NCBI RefSeq assembly: GCF_032062135.1
Contig: NC_092864.1
Coordinates: forward strand, 24,262,240-24,326,239
Source of the DNA: Pyxicephalus adspersus
Lineage: Eukaryota; Chordata; Amphibia; Anura; Pyxicephalidae
DNA: 64,000 nt
Direction: 5' to 3'
Shown: positions 1 through 11,581 of the stretch, piece after piece
Layout of the letters: each line of letters starts with the position of its first letter
Position numbering within the stretch: position 1 is the stretch's first letter
Made by a program: the position numbers and the translations under genes
Notes under the pieces: model-generated
The model's database searches: none
Seen by the model: only the letters and a program-made list of their open reading frames with translations
What the model was told of the DNA's origin: nothing

Positions 1-1128
1 TACAAGGTAGATGAGTCAGTCAAAGGAAAGATTAATACACATGAAAAAGAAATAGTCAGAAACAGATCCCGCGCTACAATTATTGCTAATTGTTTTGCTC
101 ATGCTAATTGTTTTGTAACAACCCCAAAGTAAACTTCTGCTTAAGGATATGTTATGCAGGAAAGAAAAATAGTAAAATTAGACGGAAATACGCAAATGCT
201 TAAATTAACATTAAACATTTTTTATTAGTGAGGCAAAGATAGAGAGGAATTAAAGGGTATTGCTATTTCTAAAAGATTCTGCAAAGCCTTCCAATGGGAT
301 ATAATATCACTAATAGAAAAAGGTCATCAGGTATCCAGGGCTAGGATGCCAAACTGCACTTTATCCAAATATACACACCTGGGACACATGGTGCTTACAT
401 GCCTACCAATGTAGTAGCTGTGGCAGCACTTATATAATATATTTTATGTCCTAGGGTTTCCACCTTTTGGCACTTGGAAAAACAGGAAAGGGGAAGTGCT
501 GTGAAAGTAAACCAGAGCCAGGTCTTTATTATTATATTATCCAAAATGTGTAATTCACTGCACAATTCACTGCAGATTTTATTATATAACTTGTCTATTT
601 TATTAAAAGGACAACAATTATAAAATCAATTTATATTGCCATGAATACAACATTCTCCAAACATTCTCAAACATGATGGAGAATCTTCCAGGTCCATGTG
701 CTTTCAATAGTACCGGTATTGATACATCCACTTGAGAATGCTTGCGTGATGATAAATTTATTGCTTTATGAACAGACCTGCATGTTTCTAGTACAAAGCA
801 CAGATGCTACAAGAACAGACAAATAAAACGGATAAACAAAAAATGAAAATATGTTTATATGTTAAAATTAAAAATAAAAGAGCAAATCAAACCAAGCCAA
901 GTAACAAACAAGTAACCAAACGAGTCCCCTGATTCAGTCCCTGATTTCATCAACCACTTACCTCTACTCCCTATGCATTTCTCTTCCCACCATGGCATTG
1001 CCAGGAAACACCTAAATAATAACTCCTGATTCTGCATACCCAGGCTTCCTATCTGTCAGTCTCTCAATAGTATAATCGACCACACCTCTGGTTAAAAACA
1101 AAATTGAGTTATATTAGAAATGTTAAAA

Positions 1129-1178
<50 letters not shown>

Positions 1179-1399
1179 ATATAAAGAAATATTATAAATC
1201 TCTGATCAGCCCACCAATAGGACTTTTCTACACTATAGTATATATACTATAAGGAGAGTCACTGGGGAAGAATATGCATGCATAGTTACTTTGATTTTGT
1301 TTGCTATCTGCTTTTTCTAAGTCAGTTATTAAAAAAAAGAAGAATATATATATGAGGAGAACAGCAATGGCACCCTTCTTTTTTCTCTTAATAATATTA
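1..1399. other. Gene-free AT-rich stretch
   Basis: No open frame or splice-bounded segment here resembles a known protein. The only clear structure is a (TA)n microsatellite at about 1137-1174 and a TTA/AAT-rich simple stretch at about 1385-1430. The latter abuts the 3' end of the minus-strand LINE and is probably its microsatellite-like tail. Confidence 0.6.
1137..1174. repeat. (TA)n microsatellite
   Basis: Uninterrupted alternating T and A for about 38 bases. Nothing else is encoded here. Confidence 0.95.
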
Positions 1400-2365
1400 T
1401 TTGTATTATAATTATTATTATTATCAATAAACAGTATTTATAAAGCACCAAGATATTATGCAGCGCTGTACATTAAATAGGGGTTGCAAATAAGAGACAG
1501 ATACAGATAGTGACACAAGAAGAGGAGAGGACCTTGCCCAAAAGAGCTTACAATTAAGGAGGTGGGGGGAAGTATCACACAATAGAAGCCGAATAGGACG
1601 AGGAAGACCATTCCAGAGAATTGGGGCAGCGCTAGAAAAGTCTTGGAGCCGTGCGTGTGATGAGGTTATGAGTGAGGAAGTCATAAGTAGGTCATAGGAG
1701 GTGCAAAGAGTGTGGCTAGAGATGTATTTTTCTATCGGGGCAGAAAGGTAAGTACAATAACTGTGGAGGGATTTGAAGGCAAAACTCAGGAGCTTGAATT
1801 TGATTCTAAGGTGAAATGGAAGCCAATGAAGAGAACTACAAAGAGATGCAGCAGAAGAGGAGCGGAGGGAAGGATGGATGAGTTTGGCTGCAGCATTCGT
1901 GATAGATTGTAGAGGAGAGAGTCGGGTTAGTGGAATACCAGCGAGAAGGATGTTACAGTAGTCCAGACGAGAGATGATAAGAGCGTGTACAAGGAGTTTG
2001 TTGGTCTCAGGCGACAGGTAGGGGTGGATTTTGGAGATGTTGTGCAGGTGAAAGTGACAGGACCTGGAAATGTTCTTAATATGGTGGGTAAATGAGAGGG
2101 CAGAATCAAAAGTGACGCCAAGACAACATGGGACAAATAACATTGGTAATACGGTTAGAAATATGTCAGGGGGAGATTTAGAATAGGAGGGGGAAGATGA
2201 TGAGATCTGTTTTACCCAAGTTGAGTTTCAGAATCTTGTCAGTCATCCATGATGATATGGCCAACAGGCAGCATGAGTCCTTATCCAGGACTGAAGGAGA
2301 CAAGTCAGGGGTGGACAGATAGTAGGGATTTCTTTGACCTTGGTTCTCTAAATGGACTCTCATTA
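1400..2365 (-). mobile_element. 5'-truncated L2/CR1-like LINE, 3' end of the element
   Basis: This is the 3' portion of a non-LTR retrotransposon inserted on the minus strand. Its coding remnant ends near 1424. The far end carries the motif CAGTATTTATAAAGCACC, then CAGCGCTGTACA (read on the plus strand at about 1433-1472), followed by a TTA/AAT simple repeat. That is the arrangement expected for the 3' terminus of L2/CR1-type elements. The 5' end stops near 2365, so most of the element is missing, as usual for LINE copies. The same 3' tail is shared with the SINE at 42793-43095. Confidence 0.75.
1424..2363 (-). pseudogene. Broken reverse transcriptase C-terminal region (L2/CR1-type)
   Basis: Two minus-strand frames together give the end of a LINE reverse transcriptase. 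The upstream part (2178-2363) reads LAISSWMTDKILKLNLGKTD, the strand that follows the polymerase palm in L2/CR1-type enzymes. After a frame break, the downstream part (1424-2143, 239 codons) begins with LGVTFDSALSFTHHI. It continues with SRLDYCNILLAG, a SLHWLPFHLRIKFKLL stretch and APILWNGLP, the order seen in the thumb and C-terminal region of these proteins. The catalytic palm (the xxDD box) is absent because of 5' truncation, so this cannot encode an active enzyme. The clade assignment (L2 versus CR1 or Rex1-like) is from memory of motifs and is approximate. Confidence 0.8.
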
Positions 2366-5035
2366 TAAAGTATACTTACTGAGGAAGAATTAGGTATGAT
2401 GTCCCTTTAAGTATAAATTGTTTATTTTACTTGGTCAAAGTAGTCATAGCTAGAAGCTACATATTTGTTTTTAAACATATCCATTAAAAAATATTAAAAT
2501 GCAATGTTTGTTAATATGTACTACTTTACTTTGAAAAAAAAAAAGAAAAGAAAACAATTAAAAAATAAACTATCAATTTAAAGGCAATTAGTGAATTTTA
2601 CACAGCACATTTTCTGCTTTAATGTTATATTTAGGAGGTCAGCAAGGTCTCCTAAAAAGCACGCTAATCCACATTAATTTGCTCTTAATGGGAAGCAGTA
2701 AATGAATCATATCTGCAGTGGGCAGAGATCCTGGTAAACAGGAACTAATTGCACAAAGGTACATATACTTTAAAAGCAGTCACCTTAAGTGGTATTTAAA
2801 TGTGCATACCTAATTCTGATGTTTTACTAGGAAACTATGACTTGATTAGGAGGACTAAATTATAAGCATTTAGTCAATTTATAACCTATACCAATTAAGG
2901 TACTAAAGTTTCTGATACTAAAACATTTTCAAAATTATTTTTAGGTTTTAGATTGAGTAGGAAAAAGTTAGAACCACTTTAGGTTTTATATTGCTGTCTT
3001 TAAATATCCTCAACAGAACACGGAGAGTATAAAAACTGATAGAGGTTACCTAATCTATGCAAAAAAAGTTTAGTTTTGTAGATTTAGCTTACCATGGTTC
3101 TCATGATATCTAGGATTTGTTCATGCATTATAGGTTTAGGATATATATATATATTTTTTTTTTATTAGGGCATATACAGTGATGATGGGTTTTGCTAAGC
3201 TTTACATCCATAATCCATAGAGGGAAGTCAATTAGGAATGTTTTTGGGAGGAAACCCACGCAAATAGTGGAGTACATACAAGCTCTATGAAAGTAATGTG
3301 TGGGTGGGAGTTTAAATTAGAACCCTGAAGCTTCAAGATCAAAATTGTAGGCATCTAAAGAGTTATTAGTATACCAAGGAGAGAACACATCCAAAGCAGA
3401 CAATAGGCAGCAAGGGCGTTCATAAGGTATACAGAATATACATTTGTAATCCAACAACTATAGGTAAATCAATGCACTGAAAAGAGCCTTAAGGTCCCAA
3501 TTATATCTTTGTAGTGCATTCAAGAGTTTATGTGAGTGTGTGAATGGGCCATAAAAACACCTTCATCTTGGCTGCTGGAACAGTTCTCCAGTTCGTTGCC
3601 TGTACCCTGAGGGCAACCAGGCTGGGTTTCGCGAAATTCTGTCTTTAAAAAAATGGTGCTTGGTACGACTTGTAGACAATGATGCAAAGGGATATTGTAG
3701 ATTTCATCATGACTGTACTGGAATTGATTGCAAGCTCATGGCGTTGCAGGGATAGTAACATTATCCAAAAGATGTATATTTCATGGGAGTCCTGCAATCA
3801 CCACCTAAGTGGTTTATCAAGATAATGCATAATTAATAAAGATAATCTATATGGAGGCTTTGCTATCTCTGTACTTTACCCCACCACCATCCAGGGTCAT
3901 TCAATTCTGAGGATTTTAAGTGAGAGATAGGTATTTCTCCAAGGAACAGCTCCAGAGAGGAGCATAGTATGAGAGTATGACGCACCAATTAAAAAATAAT
4001 TCTCTGGAGCTGGGCCTTAAATTTGGAAATGTAACAATATTAAGGAAATGTAAACTCTTCAATGTGAAAAATTTCATAGATAAAGTTTTACGCTTTGGCA
4101 TCTATATTTTTGTACTGCACCATATTTATTAGCATACATTTCTCTTCTGAACAGCAGAATATCTAGAATATCTCAGCAATTTGGAAAGCGTTGAGATATT
4201 TAGCCGTCTGTTGAACAGGAACTGCTATGTTGTGCCAAATTCTCAGATCAGACTGGGTAATGAGACTCCTGGAAACCACCACAAATATGGTCAATGGTTC
4301 CTGTTAATATGTGTTATCAATTCTTATTACAATAAAGCCCTGTATATTTATAAGAGGAAAGTGTTGTTTGTCCCAGCTCCACATGTCAGATAAATGATTG
4401 ATAATTACAAATTCAGCCATCTATCTTCATTCCTTCTTGCAACCCTTAAAACTGAAGATGCATGGAGGATAATTTACTAAATAAGTAAAGAAGTTTCACT
4501 TCGTAAAGTAAACAGCAGACATGGGAAAAAAGTGATGGTGGACTTAGACAAAAGATTAGTACCATGTAAGACTTAAATTGTTAAATGTAGGCAGGCAATG
4601 TAAATGTAAGAGACCTTACCTGTTTGGAGGTCAGAGATTAAGTAGAAGGGAGGAGCCATAGGGAGTGCTGGGAGATAATTCTTGATGTGTGGACAAATGG
4701 AGAAAGATATTACACTGTCCTCCCTTAGTTAGGGTATGCCAAGAGGGTCAAAATCAAGCAAGCATTGTCATTGCAGCTTGAGGGATTGAAGGTGATTTAG
4801 GTCTGTTAAATAGAAGCATAGTTACAAAGCTTATGCTTTCCCTTTTTGGTGCTGGTTGTCTTTATTGGGGACATGGTCCCTTTGAAAAGCAAAAATTATC
4901 ATTTGCCGTCCTTGAGCAAATGGGGTATAGATTGTAAGAGTGGAGCTTAGTCAAATGTACTGTCCATTTGGTGTTAAGGAAAGGGGAGTGTAGGAGTTTA
5001 GACAGAGGTTGGACTAAGTTGTCTCCCTTCAATTT
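2366..5035. other. Gene-free stretch with one SINE fragment
   Basis: Apart from the SINE-like core at 3221-3345, I see no coding segment, tandem repeat or RNA gene. Short open frames near 3.9-5.1 kb lack any recognisable motif. Confidence 0.5.
3221..3345 (-). repeat. Decayed SINE core fragment
   Basis: The plus strand contains GTCAATTAGGAATG, then TTTTTGGGAGGAAACCCACG, matching in order the central part of the better-preserved SINE at 42793-43095. It is degenerate after about 3265, and its tRNA-like head and LINE-type tail are not recognisable, so it is an old fragment. Confidence 0.55.
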
Positions 5036-5766
5036 CAAGTCAAGTCTCAAGTCATTGAAACCAAGTCCCAATTCAAGTCTCAAGTCACCAAGAATTCTTT
5101 CAAGTCGAGTCCCAAGTGAAGTCACTTCATTTATCCCCATTTGTCCCTATAAAGAAACAGAGCTCTGATCCTGTTTTTGGGCACAGGATAGCATTCTCTG
5201 TCTACAGCTTTCTCCTCTGACAGTTGAAGGGGGAAGGGAGGAAGGCAGTGAGGCTTCTGTAACACCACCCTCCTGCCTGCCGCCTTCAGATGTCAGAGGA
5301 GAAGACCGTGGACTTAGAATGCAAGGAAGGTGGGGAGGAAGGCAGTGAAGCTTCTGTAAAATTGCCTTCCTCCCTGCATTCCTTGTATTCTAAGTTTACT
5401 AGATTCAGCTTTCTCCTCTGACAGCTGATCTGAAGGGGGAAGGGAGGAAGGCAGTGAAACTTCTGTAACACTTCCCCCCCCCCTTCAGCTGTCATAGGGG
5501 AAAACTTAGAATGCAAGAATGGTGAGAAGGAAGGCGGTGTTACAGAAGAATCATTGCCCTCCTCCCCACCTTTCTTGCATTCTAAGCATTCTAAGTTTTC
5601 TGCTCTGAGCTGAAGGGGGGGGGGCAGTGTTGCAGAAGCCTTACTGCCTTCCTCCCCATCCCTTTCAGCAGTCAGCAGAGAAAGCAAGTCACGAGTCGAG
5701 TTGCAAGTCGCTGGGGAAAACCCCCAAGTCAAGTTGCAAGTCCTTCATTAGGCGACTTAAGTCAGA
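5036..5766. repeat. Array of five imperfect palindromes flanked by AAGTC-rich repeats
   Basis: The outer parts (5036-5122 and 5683-5766) are dense in AAGTC, CAAGTC and GAGTC units in the same orientation. Between them lie five consecutive inverted repeats, with arms 5211-5230/5283-5302, 5312-5330/5378-5396, 5411-5439/5478-5503, 5503-5526/5561-5585 and 5593-5617/5654-5685. They alternate two arm types: one starts TCTCCTCTGACAG, the other ACTTAGAATGCAAG. The loops carry a GGAAGGCAGTGA...CTTCTGTAACA motif whose orientation flips in the later units. A 148-codon minus-strand frame crosses the array, but its low-complexity composition follows from the repeat. It may be a non-autonomous transposon with subterminal AAGTC repeats; that is inference. 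Confidence 0.75.
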
Positions 5767-8700
5767 CTTGGCATATGTGGTACCTGTTTGGGCAGGAGTT
5801 TGAAATTGGATAAAAGTCTGGAGAATACCCAGACCCAGTGTGGTTTTTTTGCCATAGTGATTGATATAGGCTTGTGGCTTGTCCTGGATCCTGGTAGAGG
5901 ATTGCTGGGGAGGGCATGTGTGGTCCTCAGCAGCTGTAGACCTAATTGATGTTGGTAGGAAGCTGCAAGAGAAAGAACCTCCAGGAAGGAGCTAGTTTGA
6001 CAGAAGCCCACATGTGCTTGATTTGGAACTGTTGCTGCAAGGGTGACTCACTCCAGATAACAGAGTTTCTTTCCTGGGCACTAAAATCCTCAGCCTGGGT
6101 TTAGGCTATGGAGGACTGGAAATCTGAGATTTACACTAAATGCAATGAATCACTATCTGGATTTGGAATTCCAGCTACTTGACACTCTACATACCCTGAC
6201 CCTCTCAATGCTGAATTCTAAAATGACTATATTCACCTAACATAGCTTCTCAATGTACTGAGCTTCTCCAGCATCTTATAACCCTTTTCACCCCATCCAT
6301 ATGGTCTTTAAACAACCCTTTTTATTCAACGGATTCCAGTGTTTTCAAACATAAAGCATCATATGTGGGTGTTACCTACAGCAGTTTGCATGATGTTTTC
6401 CGGTACAAAACCCTAGGAGCCCCTTCACATAATAGTACAGAATAAAGTGCAACAGGGTCTGAAATTTGGTATTTACTGAAAGCAGAAAGGTTTTGTTTAA
6501 AATGTCATGAGCATTTTGAAGATATAGAAAAAGAAAAACCAGAGAAGGCAAAATATCATTAGAATAAACTTCAGCTTCAATAACTAATATAATTGAAAAA
6601 ATTTTGACTGATTATGAGGACCCCAAACATGTAGAATTTGATATATATTCTACTGGTATATATACCATATATATAGCTGAAAAATGTGTGCTCACTTTTA
6701 GATCCCGTGTTTACCCATAGCTGCTTATAGCAGCCTGAATCCACAGATCCTACAGCTGCAAATTTGAAAAGGTGTTAATTATCGCCTCCTGGCACCAGGA
6801 ACTTGTCAGCAGATGTTAATTTATAATAGGGTAGGTGTGAAAGGGTTAAAAATAAGCAAAAGTGAGAGCAGGGATGTGATAAACATTGTACATCACAATT
6901 AGTACTTGGCTAAAGGATATACATGATTGAAAACATTTTTTTGGTTCCTAATAAACCTGAAAGGTAGAGCAACTGGTGAACAAAGAAAACCTTACACTTG
7001 CCTGTCTGGTGACGTTTGTGTTAAAATTTCGAGGATCTCTTGAACTCTCCTAAACCCCCTGCTTCCAGGTGCACCAACAATGACTGCTGTCATCACTTCT
7101 GCTGACCCCTTTGTCAATACTGTGGTCTTTAGGGACATGAGGGTCTCCAAAGTGAACCAGTGTGCTCAGACTTTGACATGTTGACACCTGAAAATGTCAG
7201 ATAGCAGCACAGTTCTTCAAGAGTTTCAATGCATTGCTTGTCGGTCAAGTACTTAGACACAATTTGAGAAGAGTGACCTGGCAGCTATCCAAACTGGAAC
7301 CATTTTAAGCTTCAAATGGATTTATGTACATTCTATAAATTTGGACACAAGGTTATTGATCATATCAAAGCTAAAGTAAGACATTGAATAACCCAGCAGT
7401 GTGATGGAGAGTTTTCTGTATTCCTTTAAATATAAGAGGTCAAATGAGGTTATTTTATCTATATTAGAAACAGATTCCCAAAGAGGGTCTTGATATTTTT
7501 ATCCGAGCAAAGAACTCAAATCGATCCTAAAGGACATCTAAAAGATTGATATGAGATGTTATGAATACATAAAAAGTTGAAGTTGTTTTGTTCTTTTTTT
7601 TATTTCAAGACAGAGAAATAGAGATGTTTTTTTTTTGGCAAACAATAATCTGTTTCAATAGTAAATATATGTACATACAATTTACATAAATTTACATACA
7701 ATTTACACAAGTGTTTAATCCCAAAATCAGGTTATAACAGCAGGAACTAACTACACTTATCAGTAATCGCCAAATTTTATATGTAAGTGAAGTTTTGAAT
7801 TAATCAATGAATACATGTGTTGTGATTTAAAAATTCTAAGTTCAAAATTTGAGTAGAACTTTAAGTTTTCTCCCAGACAAATCCACTATAAGGCCTGGTC
7901 AGTACCATTATTCCCCAGACAACAGTCCCCCAATCTAACACCGCAGTTTTCACCTATAGCAGCCCCCACTCAGCCTCGGTAGACTGGTTGCTTCTCCAAA
8001 CACTTGGTTGCCCCCAGGACTTGGTGTGCAAAGGATGGTGTCCTGGCCGCCAGCCGACCAGGACCCTACAGATACAGAGTACAGAATTATCGAGAAATCC
8101 AGAAAAAAAAAAGCCGAGGTCAAAGCACAGGAAATTAGTCCACTAGGTGAGGTACAAAGGGAAGGGCACAAGCAGAGTCAGGGTCACAAGCAAAGGTCGG
8201 TCCAAGCGGTCAGGAACGGGCACAGGTCAGTAACAGAGAAACACACAAAATCACTTCAGCACAGATAAGCCCAGCAGACGCTATAACGGGCACTGGTGAC
8301 TGGGAGCAGGGAGGCTATAAAGCCACAACAGCCAATGGCAGTGCTGAGTCAGGAGCTGATCAGCCTCTAGCATCCCCTTCAGCTGTGCACAACCTCACAG
8401 AGTGGTGCTGGGGATCCCAAAAATACATCAGGCTCCACGGCTGCAGTTAAGCAGGGGCTGCTGCTATCTTAGTTTTCCTGGCTACTGCAAATGACATTAC
8501 TGGACAGAAAAAAAAGTGTTTTATACTGCGATGGTGCACAGCACAGAGTTGCCGGAAAGATGAGCATCTCCTAACATACACAAATAATAACACTACTTAC
8601 TTAGACATACTATTAACCTAATATTTTCCTACTCCACGCTGTAACTAGTACTTTACAGCACATACCTAGAAGCATTTAATAATTATAAAATTATATTACA

Positions 8701-8811
8701 CTCTTGATTACCATCTTATTATACTCTTGATTACCTCTTGATTACTCTTGATTACCATATATAAAAAAAAATAAATTTTTCCATAACCATGACAATTTGA
8801 CCATAACTTAA
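5767..8811. other. Gene-free stretch
   Basis: No gene is supported. There is a short AT-rich TATATA palindromic patch at about 6640-6676, a local TTTACATACAATTTACA duplication at 7675-7710, and a run of ACTCTTGATTAC units at 8699-8757. The segment at about 8000-8440 is GC-richer than its neighbours and contains repeated GGTCACAAGCA/CAGGTCAG-like words. It has the look of an old interspersed repeat, but I cannot name the family. Confidence 0.5.
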
Positions 8812-8929
8812 CCTCCCTGGCGGTCTAATTATGTCAGTATTTTTATGTCAAAAGTGGTACATGTTGTGTTTTGCATGAAAATTTATTTTACATTGTAGGC
8901 CTGTATTTCTTAGGCATTACTCACCAATA

Positions 8930-8995
8930 NNNNNNNNNNNNNNNNNNNNNNNNNNNNNNNNNNNNNNNNNNNNNNNNNNNNNNNNNNNNNNNNNN
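8930..8995. other. Assembly gap (66 N)
   Basis: A run of 66 undetermined bases directly beside a (TA)n tract and inside the MITE, consistent with a sequencing or assembly failure at a simple repeat. Any protein frame drawn through it is meaningless. Confidence 0.99.
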
Positions 8996-9005
8996 TTTTA
9001 TATAT

Positions 9006-9045
<40 letters not shown>
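8996..9045. repeat. (TA)n/(CA)n microsatellite
   Basis: Alternating TA with a short ACACACA interruption immediately right of the assembly gap. The true length is unknown because of the gap. Confidence 0.95.
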
Positions 9046-9049
<4 letters not shown>

Positions 9050-9342
9050 TTTTTTAAATATAATTATTACTTTGTATTTGATTCACTACAGTTTTTTTGC
9101 ATTGAATGTCCTGCCGTGCTTCCTCGCAGGCACCCACGCATGCACCAACGTCACCAGAAACCGGGGGGAAGAGGACGCAGCCCAAGGATGGGATCCGATG
9201 GGCAGGACGCCGGAGGACGCCGATGGGACAAGGTTAGTGTTTTTTTTAATGTTTTTAGCTACACCGAGTGTGGCTCGGGGTTACCGCTCTCAGCATGTTT
9301 TTTTTTTATGCCAAGCCACACTCGGGATTACCGCTCAGGGGG

Positions 9343-11112
9343 TTAATATTTAAAAAACAAATATAATTACTTTTATATCTCTACATACTTATTTTGTTCA
9401 AGTTTAATATGAACTAATTGTAACCTTGTTTAATACTTAGTACTGCTACGGTCTGTTTTATACCCCTGAGGAAACCTAATGGCAAAACGTGTCAGGTTTT
9501 GAGACCAAGATCTTGTAAACCATCTGTGAATTCGGGTTCCAATGTTTATTCTTTATTACTGATGACTGTTACTTGAACTCTATTTAGCACTCATATGTAC
9601 ATATATTTAGTACTGCAATACAGATTATTGTTTGCCAAAAGAAACTCATCTGTTTTTCTCTGTCTTGTCTTGATTTTGCTTATTATTATACCCCATGGGA
9701 AGTAGGCCATTTCTTTGAGACTAGATTTATCATATTCAGTACACTACACACCTACATAAACTTTTTATTCATTGACTACTGAAAACTGAACTCCTATAGC
9801 TACTGGTTACTGTACTTTTCAGTTATTACATTTATTATTTCTAACAGTTTCAGCACAAGCTTTCCAGGATAAAACCACCCTTGAAACTATTTAATAGTTA
9901 TTTGGAAGCGGAGGTCTACATTTATTCCTTGAATGATTGTTTCCAAAAGAATATTTATTCCTAATTTGTAATTTATTTTTTTTACTGAGTAATTTTAAAG
10001 TTACCTCTTGTAACCAAAACATTCATGTCTTTCATATTTGTAATTTCATGGTTAATCTTTAATTAAATTGTTATGTAAATGTATTATTGTCATTTATCTA
10101 CTATTTCTCCAATATAACATTTCTTATTGTACTTGATAAACTGATAAAGGCACACCACATTGCTGGAGGTGCAGGTGTATGATTTAGTAATATTAGGGTT
10201 TCTTTTTTTTCTGTGTGTGCGTGACAGTTTTTAATAAATGGATATGGCTGCACAGTTTGCAGTGTTTATTGTTGCAAGTTCTTTTGTGGCCTTGTAGTCA
10301 AAATGAAGTTTACTGCAGATTAATTTATGTCTGAGGTTGGGTGGTTGCCTGAAGGCCGGTATTGAGGGTTGTTGGAATATTTATTTCAGTGTTTCATTCT
10401 GTGTGAGTTGAAGGGATGATGGCTTTCTGCTAAAGACTACAAAAAACCTATCCAAGTATATACAGAATATATAAAAACAATTACTTCCTACCTTTACCTG
10501 TTTCTGTTCAAGGGCACAGAGTGTCAGGCAAACAGCTGAGAGAGAAGAGAGAACATCACAGCACAAAGCATGGAAATTTCAATATCCACAGCTGTAGTCA
10601 GTAACCTTTAAAGAAACTCTGAAATGTAGTGGGTCACCCTTGTTGTGACAGTCCTAATTTAGAGGCACCCATGGGCTCCTGTCTTAAGAAGCATAATCCA
10701 ATTGTTCACCATTTCTGCAGCATTCCCTCTCAGTATCAAAGGTCCCAAAGCATGTGAGGCTTTTCACTTTCTTCCCCAATAGTCCAGGATCTGGGACCCT
10801 AGAAGAGCAAGGTCAAGAGCTGCAGGTCATAAAGCCCTGTAGATTCTTCATTATTACTCCATGGACATACTCCCCCCTAACCATTCTCCTCATATTTATT
10901 CACTTTTGAACATCTGCAATAGAAGCCAAACCCAGATATTTTCTAGCGATAAAATACAAAGCCCGTGATTGGCCTGTGATTGAAGTGATTGGCCTCTTTC
11001 ACTTGAGCCAGGAATCGTAACCGGTGATAGCCAACCAATCATTCACAGAGGAGAACCAAAATATAGAATAATTCTGAACATTCTTATCTTACACCCCCAC
11101 ACACACACTTAA
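9343..11112. other. Gene-free stretch with one recurring repeat motif
   Basis: Contains the motif at 9463-9496. At 10963-11035 there is a small GTGATTGGCCT duplication. No coding segment is recognised. Confidence 0.5.
9463..9496 (+). repeat. CCCCTGAGGAAACC...CAAAACGTGTCAGG motif
   Basis: One of five occurrences in this window of a short motif of the form CTGAGGAAGCC followed about 10 bases later by GAAACGCGTCAG. This copy has GCAAAACGTGTCAGG in the second half. Surrounding bases do not align obviously with the other copies, so it is probably a conserved piece of an interspersed repeat family. Confidence 0.6.
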
Positions 11113-11581
11113 AGCATACCTAAACTCAGAATTTTCACTTTACATAAAAGGGTAGACAACCCTTTTATGTAAAGTAAAAATTTTATTGGTTCCTTTTTTT
11201 TTAAGTGAAACACCCTTTTAAAAGAAAAAAATGGCTTCAGTACTACCCCTAATTCTTGATTATCTAGACGATTGAGAATGAATGGGAGCGCAAAGCCTCC
11301 CGGGATACCTACATCACGCATCCCAGGAGGCTTTTGGATGCTCCTTCTGCGCATGCCCGAGCATCTCAGGCATGCATCAAAAGGGAATGCATCAAAATTT
11401 TTTCCCATCTACGTCACCCAATCTCGTGCCTGGGTCCGGTGACCGAGGAACAAGAACCAGGAAGAAGAGAAGATGGTGGCGTCTGGAACGCCGGCCCAAA
11501 GATGGATGCTAGGAGTGCCCTGTGGGATTGAAAGTAAGTGCATTTTTTTTGTTTTGGGGGATTTTTGAGTTTAGTTCCTCT
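11113..11581 (+). mobile_element. TTAA MITE, family A, complete copy
   Basis: TTAA lies at both edges (11109-11112 and 11582-11585). The left end reads AGCATACCTAAACTCAGAAT and the right end, on the other strand, AGAGGAACTAAACTCAAAAA, so the terminal inverted repeats are about 20 bp with a few mismatches. Just inside the left end is a strong hairpin: CACTTTACATAAAAGGG pairs with CCCTTTTATGTAAAGT across a 7-base loop (about 11136-11178). The interior is GC-richer, with CATCCCAGGAGGC and CTGCGCATGCCC segments, and encodes no transposase. The same family occurs at 31928-32321 and 45208-45483. Confidence 0.75.

Larger units (their letters stand above)
8812..9342. mobile_element. TTAA-flanked piggyBac-like MITE
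   Basis: The element is bounded on both sides by TTAA (8808-8811 and 9343-9346). The left end reads CCTCCCTGGCGGT and the right end, on the other strand, reads CCCCCTGAGCGGT, giving terminal inverted repeats of about 13 bp with few differences. TTAA target duplication and a CCC-starting inverted end are the hallmarks of piggyBac-type transposons. The interior has no transposase. It contains a GC-rich block (9110-9235), a GTGTGGCTCGGGGTTACCGC-type internal inverted repeat near the right end, a (TA)n run and an assembly gap. Open frames across it are not genes. Confidence 0.8.

Noticed and set aside
5286..5732. A 148-codon minus-strand frame
   Set aside because: It follows the palindrome array, and its repeated Ser/Pro/Glu/Gly text mirrors the DNA repeat.
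8871..9353. A 160-codon plus-strand frame
   Set aside because: It runs through the assembly gap and a TA repeat inside a MITE.
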